This document shows, in pieces, positions 7,394 through 13,314 of a DNA stretch of 19,086 nucleotides. Source of the DNA: Bacillota bacterium. GTDB taxonomy: Bacteria > Bacillota > Limnochordia > Limnochordales > ZCTH02-B6. Location of the stretch: positions 1 to 19,086 of the forward strand of contig PKQR01000027.1 in the NCBI GenBank assembly GCA_017578085.1, read 5' to 3'. Made by a program: the position numbers and the translations under genes. Every line of letters starts with the position of its first letter. The stretch's first letter is position 1. The notes under the pieces are model-generated. The model saw only the letters and a list, made by a program, of their open reading frames with translations. It was not told the origin of the DNA and made no database searches.

Positions 7394-7876
7394 CTACTTC
7401 CCGAGCTTTTCGAGCTCGCGGTCGAGGTGCTCGTTGTAGCGGCGCACAAAGGTCAAGAGACTCTCCTTCTCCGCCTCCGTCATGGCCTGGTACACCGCGA
7501 AATCCCGCTCCAACCTCCTGCGGTGCAGCTCTTCGTGCTGGCGCTTGATTTCTTCGCCTTTGGGCGTGAGCCGGAAGAACACTTCTTTCCTGTTGCCTTC
7601 CCGCTGGTAGCGCTCGATCGCTTTCATCCGCAAGAGCCTCCGGGTGAGCTTGCTCACGCCACCGAGCGTCATGTGAAGCGCCTTGGCCAGCGCCGTCACG
7701 TTGGGGGAATCGAGGCGATCGATCATGACGATGCAGTGGACTTCGGTAGGCGTCACGTTGTGCAGGATGACTCGCTCCTCCGCGGCCATCAACGCCTGGA
7801 GCTTGCTCCACATCTGGCTGAAACCTTCGAGAATCGCTCGTTCCCTCGGCCCCAGCTCCCCATCTTGCGGTTTCAC
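7394..7876 (-). CDS. MarR-family transcriptional regulator
   Basis: This is a 160-residue winged-helix regulator of the MarR family, which usually represses a divergent or downstream gene and is released by a small ligand. The HTH region is VTALAKALHMTLGGVSKLTR (residues ~60-79), followed by the wing RYQREGNRKEVFFRLTPKGE, both typical. Long helices at both ends provide the dimer interface. The start is GTG at 7876, six bases after GGAGGT on the minus strand. It is divergent from the DUF998-like membrane protein, and the shared region carries a palindrome over that gene's promoter. This points to it as the repressor of the membrane protein (inference). Confidence 0.9.
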   Translation of the reverse strand: MKPQDGELGPRERAILEGFSQMWSKLQALMAAEERVILHNVTPTEVHCIVMIDRLDSPNVTALAKALHMTLGGVSKLTRRLLRMKAIERYQREGNRKEVFFRLTPKGEEIKRQHEELHRRRLERDFAVYQAMTEAEKESLLTFVRRYNEHLDRELEKLGK

Positions 7877-7943
7877 GGCCCGACCTCCAATGTGTCATCG
7901 ACACGCGTTGAGATGCCCACGCCTTAACAATGACGGCGTGAAA

Positions 7944-7957
7944 TCCGTCTGAACGGA
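7944..7957. repeat. Inverted repeat TCCGT-N4-ACGGA in the divergent region
   Basis: TCCGT (7944-7948) and ACGGA (7953-7957) are exact complements, flanked by AA and TT that extend the symmetry after a one-base mismatch. It lies between the MarR start and the TTGACA of the opposite promoter. It could be a second regulator site or part of the MarR gene's leader. Its sequence is unlike the operator at 8003. Confidence 0.35.
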
Positions 7958-7970
7958 CTTCAAATTATTG

Positions 7971-8000
7971 TTGACAGCGGAAACAAAATCATGGTACAGT
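7971..8000 (+). promoter_or_regulatory. SigA-type promoter for the DUF998-like gene
   Basis: A perfect -35 TTGACA (7971-7976) lies 18 bases from TACAGT (7995-8000), which is preceded by TGG, giving an extended -10 of the form TGnTACAGT. Transcription should start near 8007, inside the palindrome at 8003-8025. The stretch is markedly AT-rich compared with its surroundings. Confidence 0.75.
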
Positions 8001-8002
8001 CA

Positions 8003-8025
8003 TATTGTTTCCTAGGGAAATAATA
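8003..8025. promoter_or_regulatory. Palindromic operator, probable MarR site
   Basis: TATTgTTTCC (8003-8012) and GGAAAtAATA (8016-8025) form a near-perfect inverted repeat around TAG, with one internal mismatch pair. It sits immediately after the -10, over the predicted transcription start, ideal for repression. An exact further half-site GGAAACAA occurs at 7979-7986 inside the promoter spacer; it is the reverse complement of TTGTTTCC at 8005-8012. The size and AT-rich arms suit MarR proteins. Assignment to this particular MarR is inference from adjacency. Confidence 0.65.
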
Positions 8026-8046
8026 CGCCAAGAAAGGTGTGCTGTC

Positions 8047-8727
8047 ATGAGCGCCGCTGGTCCCCAAATTTCAAGTGCAATCGTCCCCGCTGCAACCATA
8101 CGGCGGCTCTGCCACTATGCCCTTGGCGGGGCAGGCCTCTTTTCGGCCATCGTCCTCCTGCTGCACTTCTTTCGTCCCGAGTATGATCCGGTGACGCGCT
8201 TCATCAGCGAGTACGCCGTGACGGATCCCGTCGTGGCGTGCGTCGCGGCGGTCTCTTTGGCGCTGGGTTCCATGGCGCTGATCCGGGCGCTGACCCTCGC
8301 TCTTCCCCGCGAGCACCGATCGCGCGCCGGCATGCTGCTTCTTTGGATTTACGCCGTATGCTTCACCGGCGTAGGCTTTTTCCCCGCTGACGAATTTCCG
8401 ACCATCAACCCGCCCAGCTGGCACGGCATTGTCCACGCCATCCTCGGCTTGATCAGCTTCAGCTGTTTCTCCGCTGGATCGCTCTTGGTTTCCCTGCGCC
8501 TCCGCCGCTCGCCGTCGTGGAACAAGACAGCGCCGCTGCTCATCACCCTGGCGGCGCTCAACGTGGCCTTTTTCTTCATCTTTTACGGCGGCTTGGAGCA
8601 CATCATCGGACTGATCGAGAGGATCTACGCTGTTTTCATTATCGGATGGATCGTCATCGTCGCCCGGAAGTTGATGATCGATGCAGCGGCGCCTGCTGGT
8701 GGAGTGGCAGAGACAACGATCCAATGA
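8047..8727 (+). CDS. DUF998-like integral membrane protein
   Basis: The 226-residue protein has six clear membrane segments. They include GLFSAIVLLLHFF, VVACVAAVSLALGSMALI, GMLLLWIYAVCFTGVGFF, LISFSCFSAGSLLVSL, LLITLAALNVAFFFIFY and VFIIGWIVIVARKLMI. The early loop RPEYDPVTRFISEYAV and the FPAD / HGIVHAILG segments resemble the DUF998 family, which has no assigned activity. The ATG at 8047 was chosen over the upstream TTG (8005) because AGAAAGGTG sits just before it and the TTG lies inside the operator. Regulation by the divergent MarR protein is likely. The stop is only a few bases before an ISL3 fragment, so the last residues may be foreign. Confidence 0.8.
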   Translation: MSAAGPQISSAIVPAATIRRLCHYALGGAGLFSAIVLLLHFFRPEYDPVTRFISEYAVTDPVVACVAAVSLALGSMALIRALTLALPREHRSRAGMLLLWIYAVCFTGVGFFPADEFPTINPPSWHGIVHAILGLISFSCFSAGSLLVSLRLRRSPSWNKTAPLLITLAALNVAFFFIFYGGLEHIIGLIERIYAVFIIGWIVIVARKLMIDAAAPAGGVAETTIQ

Positions 8728-8731
8728 CTGA

Positions 8732-9123
8732 ACCGACGCAGCCGCGCTCGGCGCTCCCCGGGCGATCCAAGTCGCGGATCGATGGCACCTGCTGAAAAAC
8801 CTCGGCGACGTCGCCGAGCGGGTGTTGGCTGGTCTCCGCCTGCCCCGCATCGTGGTGGAGGAAACGCTCTCCCCGACGATCCCAAGCCAGCAGGTTCCGC
8901 CCCCGCCTCGGGAGACCCGCAAGGACGCGGAACAACGGGAGCGTCATCGGCGGCGGGTGGCGCTCATTGAGCACATTGTGCGCCGCTGGAACGAGGGCTG
9001 CCATAACGCCGCCGAGCTGTACCGGGAAATTCGCGGGCTTGGATACCAAGGCGCGCGAACGACGGTGAGGGACTTCGTCGCGACGTGGCGTGGCGCTGGA
9101 CTTCGACCGCATCGACCTTTACG
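8732..9123 (+). pseudogene. ISL3-family transposase, internal fragment
   Basis: Frame 2 reads LGAPRAIQVADRWHLLKNLG, then CHNAAELYREI and TTVRDFVATWR. These match the middle of the complete transposase at 17289-18875 (IQVADRWHLL ~ MQVADRWHLL; CHNAAELYREI ~ CHNAAALYREI). The fragment has no start, lacks most of the catalytic core, and ends at the terminal repeat of the next ISL3 copy. Divergence from the other copies shows it belongs to a different, older ISL3 lineage. It begins almost directly after the DUF998-like stop codon. Confidence 0.8.
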
Positions 9124-10312
9124 GGGTCTTCCGCAATTTCGATGCTTCCACGAGGTTCAGGGAACCGGGCGCGGGCTCCGGTCTCTTACGTCCCCATCGC
9201 TAGGAAGCGGCGCCTCAACAACTCGATCCATGCCCGGCCGTACATCTGCCGTTTCAACAGTTTCAGCTTGTTAATGTGGCCTTCCACCGGCCCATTGCTC
9301 CATGGCAGCCTGAGTGCATTCATCACCGCGTCCATGTCCTGCTCAAGGCTTCTTGCAAAGCCTCGGATCGGCGCCAGCGATGACCGGGTCGCCTGCTCTA
9401 GCCAGGACCGCAGTGCATCGGCGTTCTTCTCGGTGACGATCTTCCTGAAATCTTGCAGCAGCGAGTACGCCTCTCGAACCGCAGGCGAGGCATCGAGGAC
9501 CAGGCCAAGGAAACGGCGTTCTTCGTCGTCAAGCTTTTCCTGGGGACGAAGGAACCACCTGCGCACCCGCTTGGGGCCCAAACGCACGTGGCGAATGACA
9601 GGCTCTGTCTGCGGCTGAGAGCATAGCGTCTTCACAAAATCCTTGACGATAGTGATTCCGCCGGGATAACCCTTACGAGCGATCTCACGGTACAAAGCGG
9701 CCGCGTTGTGGCAACCTTCCTTCCACCGGGACAGGAGGTAGTCCCGGTAAGGGTCCAGAAGGGTCGACCGCTTTCCTCTTGGTTTGGACAGAGGACATTC
9801 AGCAGGTGTAGAATCGTGTCCGGGCTGACGGGGGCGCGGAGGTCCTGGGCCAGCCGGGCACCTGCTTCGCCGCCCAAGAGGACTCCGATACGGGTCAGGA
9901 GGTTGTCTAACCGTTCCGTGCGGCGAGCACGGGGACGGATCAAGTGGGGAAAGCGTTCCGCAAACACGTGGCGACGACAATCGGGGTTGGTACAACGAAA
10001 TCGGCGGACCGTCAGATGGACATTGACCGTCCGGCCGTCAGCAGGCAGATCCATGAGGATGCGGGTGTAGTGGCTATGCTTCCGGTGAGAGACCCGACCA
10101 CACAGGGGACATCTCGCTGCCGGCCGGACGCTCTCGACGGTCAGAGTGATGTCTGCCGAGGAAGATTCCTGCTTCTGGATGCTCAAACCGAGACGCCGAA
10201 GAGTTTCCACACTGCTGCGCGCCCCCACGCCAAACGGCTGCGAAGGGATTCGCGGCTTGCCGGGAAACTCCTCCAGGTCGCGGCTCAGTTGCACCAAATT
10301 TGCGGGAGACCC
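9124..10312 (-). mobile_element. ISL3-family element with internal deletion
   Basis: The left end is at 10312 (GGGAGACCC on the plus strand) and the right end at 9124 (GGGTCTTCCGCAATTTCG). Compared with the complete 1729-base copy at 17210-18938 this element is about 1189 bases, so roughly 540 internal bases are gone. The ends are preserved apart from one mismatch in the right repeat, so a transposase from another copy could still move it. No matching target duplications are visible in the flanks. Confidence 0.8.
9186..10210 (-). pseudogene. ISL3 transposase with catalytic core deleted
   Basis: The N-terminal part (start GTG at about 10210, VETLRRLGLSI) keeps the zinc-finger region CPLCGRVSHRKHSHY and continues to SPDTILHLL. 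The C-terminal part resumes in another frame at ECPLSKPRGKRSTLLDPY and runs to MYGRAWIELLRRRFLAMG and the stop at 9186. The joint is near 9797-9801. Missing is the stretch equivalent to residues ~144-337 of the intact copy, including the IDDW and TRDRAG aspartates. The two parts are out of frame with each other, so no active transposase can be made. Confidence 0.85.
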
Positions 10313-10343
10313 AACATTGTTCCGACGTTGACAGAGCTACGGC
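10313..10343 (+). repeat. 31-bp sequence shared with 17179-17209 (inverted)
   Basis: Immediately outside the ISL3 left repeat, AACATTGTTCCGACGTTGAC and the following AGAGCTACGGC align to the reverse complement of 17179-17209 with one indel and a handful of mismatches. Both contain GTTGACA pointing away from the element. It may be a real extension of the ISL3 left end, or a remnant of a shared insertion site. Confidence 0.6.
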
Positions 10344-10540
10344 GATTGGGGGAGCAACTTTGGCGACAACGTCATGGCCGCCGTCCTGGACCTCCACCAT
10401 TCCATCACGCTCAACATTCGCGCGCCTAGCTACCGCCTACGGGAGAAGGTGAGAGCCGGCATTCTCGGCGACATTGCGCCACCCGTTCAAGCCGAGTCAC
10501 AACGTCGAACCTTGAGGTGGGGATTCTCGGCAGACGATAG
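10344..10540 (+). pseudogene. IS21 IstB C-terminal remnant and element end
   Basis: In frame, the sequence reads DWGSNFGDNVMAAVLDLHHS and then ITLNIRAPSYRLREKVRAGI. This matches the end of IstB at 2085-2210 (ILDRLLHHSHVLNIRGESYR) but belongs to a different IS21 relative and has lost two residues (RL). The frame has no stop where IstB should end. CCTTGAGGTGGGGATTCTC (10510 onward) resembles the right end of the complete IS21 (CCTTGGGGTGGGTTCG at 2265), so the remnant probably extends to about 10540. The left side is cut by the ISL3 element. Confidence 0.75.
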
Positions 10541-10554
10541 CGAAGAACATTGCT

Positions 10555-10990
10555 TCGAGGATCAAGAGGGCCGTGGAGCGCCCGTGGGCGCAAGTTCCTA
10601 GGGTTCAGCCTCTATTGGAGCTCAAACGGCCCGAGGATTCGCCTAGCGCCGCAAAGCATCCATCGGTTCCAGCAACAGTTGCGGCACCTGACGCGCCGCC
10701 ACTGGAGCATCCCGATGTAGGAGCGCATAGGCCGAATCACCCGTGATGTGGACGGAGGGCTCGGGTACTACGCGCTGGCGGACGCCAAAGGGGTTCTCGG
10801 CGCGCTGGATAGTTGGCTCCGCCACCGCCTGCGGGCGTGTTCGTTCGGCCTCCCGGAGTGGCGGGTGCACGAATTGGCCCACGCGCGCAAAGGGCCGGGG
10901 CGCATGGCCTCCGGCCCTTTGAACAGCGTTTTGACGAACGCCTACTGGCGTTACCAAGGTCTCATCGGTCTCGTCGATCGCTACCTGTAA
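10555..10990 (+). pseudogene. Group II intron reverse transcriptase/maturase, C-terminal remnant
   Basis: Typical end-of-maturase motifs are readable: IKRAVERPW, KFLGFSLYW, RIRLAPQSIHRFQQQLRHLT, GLGYYALADAKGVLGALDSW, ELAHARKGPGRMA and NAYWRYQGLIGLVDRYL. The reading frame is broken by one extra base near 10588 (between PW and RKFLGFS) and by TAG at 10718. About 20 residues after RLRA also seem missing compared with the family. The reverse transcriptase palm and fingers are absent. The remnant is followed at a normal distance by intron domains V and VI, confirming its identity. Confidence 0.85.
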
Positions 10991-11006
10991 ATCTGCCAGC
11001 CTTGGC

Positions 11007-11077
11007 GACTGCCTAGTGCGGACCCGCATGCTAGGTGGTGTGAGGGGACGGGGGCGAGACGCCCCCTCCCACTCGAT
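11007..11077 (+). ncRNA. Group II intron domains V and VI (3' end)
   Basis: Domain V: CCTAG (11012-11016) pairs with CTAGG (11031-11035), TGCG (11017-11020) pairs with CGCA (11025-11028), and a TG bulge lies on the 3' side. This is the classic five-pair stem, two-base bulge, upper stem plan. Then GGTGGTGTGAGGGGACGGGG leads into domain VI, where GGGGGCG (11050-11056) pairs with CGCCCCC (11060-11066). CCCACTCGAT ends near 11077, as in bacterial subgroup C introns. The terminal loop is GACC rather than GNRA, consistent with decay. The 5' part of the intron is missing. Confidence 0.75.
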
Positions 11078-11277
11078 TTCAGTACCAGCCCCAGCAAGCC
11101 GGCCTTTCCCGGCGCTGGTCGGCTTTCCGAATTGCACGCGTCGAGGAGCATCCCGTAGAGACCCGCCGGACCCGACACCCATGCGAGCAGGGATTCTCCT
11201 TCGAAATGCTGTATCCGTCGGTAAAGAAGATTTCGACGCATGGTCGCGGCAGTGGTCGTTCGGGGGAGGTGGGCCCA
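11078..11277. other. Gap upstream of the restriction operon, no gene seen
   Basis: About 200 bases between the intron end and the McrB start. The stretch holds an imperfect inverted repeat (AAGCCGGC ... GGCGCTGG, 11096-11119) without a T-run. No convincing promoter of the TTGACA/TATAAT type was found. An ATG at 11206 is in frame with McrB but lacks a ribosome binding site. The operon promoter may have been damaged or may be of an unrecognised type. Confidence 0.4.
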
Positions 11278-13293
11278 GTGGACACTCCAGACTTTCAGGA
11301 AATCTGGCGTCGTCTCGAGGAGATTATTGGCTCGGGCATCACCGTCCGCACGCTCGCTCGTGGCGTCCCCAATTACCTCCAGTGGCTCAACGAAGGTATT
11401 GCCGTCACGACGAAGCGTGGACGAGAGGTGCTGCCCCGCGAATGGTTTGAGGACGTCTGGAAGACCCTTTTGGCAGCCAAAATCCTGCCCCTAGACCAAT
11501 TTCCAGGCAGAGCCCGGTACCGTTGCACGGCCATCTCCTCAATTCTTGCGCTGCTCCCCTACGTGGATTTCACCGTTCACCCTCGAATCGCACTGTTTCT
11601 AGTTGACCACCTATTTTCGCACGGCGAGCTCTCCGACACGTTCGGTGTTGGCCTGTTAGGGGGCATCCGATTCCGCGGCAATGCCGATGATCCGCAGCTA
11701 GTGGTCTTCATCACGGGAGCCACGCTTGGCAATACCGACGAACATCAAGCGAGTCACCCGTACCGCGATCGCTGGGAAAAGGGGATCCTGTACTACACCG
11801 GTGAGGGTTTAATTGGCGACCAGACCATGACGAAGGGCAACCTTGCCCTAAGCTCCAGTATCAAACGCGGCAACCCCGTATACGGATTCCAGAAGCAAGC
11901 GGCCAACCAGTACCGCTACCTGGGGCGCTTTCGGGTCGAGGGGGTGGACGAGGAGCAACAGCCCGACCAGAACGGTAATCTGCGGAGGGTTTATGTATTT
12001 TCCCTACGCCCACAAGCCCCCAACGAAAAAGTCGAGCTCTTGCGCTACCTTGGTTCCATCGACGATGAAGGACCACTCGAAGACGGTGCGGCCCCGCCTA
12101 CCGCTCCCGCAGCGACGGAAAAGACCGACACCCGCGTTTTCGACATCGCAGGGGCCTTTCCGGACTTGCTTGAGGCCATTCGAACCCGTGGGTTCCACTA
12201 CGAACCGTGGCAGGTTGCCGCGTACGTGACGGCACTGCGCACCAAGCCGTTCGTCATCTTGGCTGGCGTATCGGGAACGGGCAAGTCGAAGCTCCCGGCG
12301 CTCGTGGCAGAAGCCACGGGCGGCGAAGCGCGCCTCCTTCCGGTGCGTCCGGACTGGACCGACAGCTCGGATGTGCTCGGCTACACCGATCTCCAAGGTC
12401 GCTTCCGACCGGGCCCCCTGCTCGCGTTGGCCCGGGAAGCGGCCGCCAACCCCGAGCGTTATTATGTCTGCATTGTCGACGAAATGAACTTGGCCCGGGT
12501 CGAGCAATACTTTGCCGAGGTGCTGAGCCGGCTCGAGGACCGTCACCCCGTGCCCTCCGGCGGGTTTGTGAGCGGCCCACTGCTCAACCAGCGCCTCGGT
12601 GACAGTGACGCCGAGTGGGCCCAGCTCGGTCTTCCCCGCAATCTGGCCATCGTCGGCACGATCAACATGGATGAAACCACCCACGGTTTCAGCCGCAAGG
12701 TGTTGGACCGGGCCTTCACCCTCGAGCTATCGGACGTTGACCTGTCCGCCTGGCAACGTGAAACCCCATCCCCACGCCCGCGAATTGCTTGGCCCGTAGA
12801 AGCCTGGTATCCCCGCGCCATCCGGCTCGGTGGACTACCGGACGTAGAGGATGTGCGGGGAATCGTTCAGCAGGTCATTGCAACCCTGACGGATGTTAAC
12901 GTATTTTTGCGGCACGCGCAGCTGCAAGTGGGATACCGTACTCGGGATGAGATAGCCTTGTTTGTCATTCACGCTCGGGACCTTTCGGCCTATTTCGTCA
13001 CGGTCGCTGGAGAACGCGTTGACCCGCTGGACCTGGCCCTGCAGATGAAAATTCTCCCGCGGCTTGTCGGCGGCAGCAACGCCGTGCGCCGTGCCCTACT
13101 CCAGTTGCTGGGGTGGGCCTTTGACGGGAAACCGCGTCGTGACGAAGAAGAGGCAGATTCCGTCCTGTCGGCGTGGCACGCTAGCGGCCGAACCGGTATG
13201 ATCCCGAACGCGCGTTACCCGGTTACGGCCGCGCGACTGGCCCTCATGTGGGAGCGGCTCTTGGACGAAGGTTTCACGTCGTTCTGGCTGTAA
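11278..13293 (+). CDS. McrB-like AAA+ restriction motor with N-terminal SRA/PUA-like reader
   Basis: Predicted DNA-translocating subunit of a type IV, modification-dependent restriction system. The first ~115 residues look like a winged-helix segment (VPNYLQWLNEGIAVTTKRGR). Residues ~125-245 resemble the SRA-like domain of ScoMcrA-type enzymes: GGIRFRG, LYYTGEGLIGDQ (171-182), KGNLAL, YRYLGRF and RRVYVFSLRP. The McrB AAA+ core follows: Walker A AGVSGTGKS (329-337), Walker B CIVDEMNLA (398-406), the McrB-type NxxD-like motif GTINMDE (460-466) and arginine finger DRAF (R478). The start is GTG 11278, seven bases after GGAGGT (11265-11270); this gives 671 residues. It is the first gene of an operon with the McrC-like nuclease. 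Target modification (5mC, 5hmC or other) cannot be read from sequence. Confidence 0.85.
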   Translation: MDTPDFQEIWRRLEEIIGSGITVRTLARGVPNYLQWLNEGIAVTTKRGREVLPREWFEDVWKTLLAAKILPLDQFPGRARYRCTAISSILALLPYVDFTVHPRIALFLVDHLFSHGELSDTFGVGLLGGIRFRGNADDPQLVVFITGATLGNTDEHQASHPYRDRWEKGILYYTGEGLIGDQTMTKGNLALSSSIKRGNPVYGFQKQAANQYRYLGRFRVEGVDEEQQPDQNGNLRRVYVFSLRPQAPNEKVELLRYLGSIDDEGPLEDGAAPPTAPAATEKTDTRVFDIAGAFPDLLEAIRTRGFHYEPWQVAAYVTALRTKPFVILAGVSGTGKSKLPALVAEATGGEARLLPVRPDWTDSSDVLGYTDLQGRFRPGPLLALAREAAANPERYYVCIVDEMNLARVEQYFAEVLSRLEDRHPVPSGGFVSGPLLNQRLGDSDAEWAQLGLPRNLAIVGTINMDETTHGFSRKVLDRAFTLELSDVDLSAWQRETPSPRPRIAWPVEAWYPRAIRLGGLPDVEDVRGIVQQVIATLTDVNVFLRHAQLQVGYRTRDEIALFVIHARDLSAYFVTVAGERVDPLDLALQMKILPRLVGGSNAVRRALLQLLGWAFDGKPRRDEEEADSVLSAWHASGRTGMIPNARYPVTAARLALMWERLLDEGFTSFWL

Positions 13294-13314
13294 GGCGTTG
13301 AACAGTCTGCGGGT

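Noticed and set aside
10313..10343. The 31-bp shared sequence as a target-site duplication
   Set aside because: It is too long for ISL3 (about 8 bp), lies at the left ends of two different copies, and is absent from their right ends.
10081..11241. Several open frames of 60-180 codons around the group II remnant (both strands)
   Set aside because: They are shadows of the ISL3, IstB or maturase remnants, or of the structured intron end. None has a ribosome binding site or a recognisable domain.
11206..11277. ATG 11206 as the start of the McrB-like protein
   Set aside because: It has no ribosome binding site and the added 24 residues are S/G/R-rich. GTG 11278 has GGAGGT at the ideal distance and begins a family-like helix.
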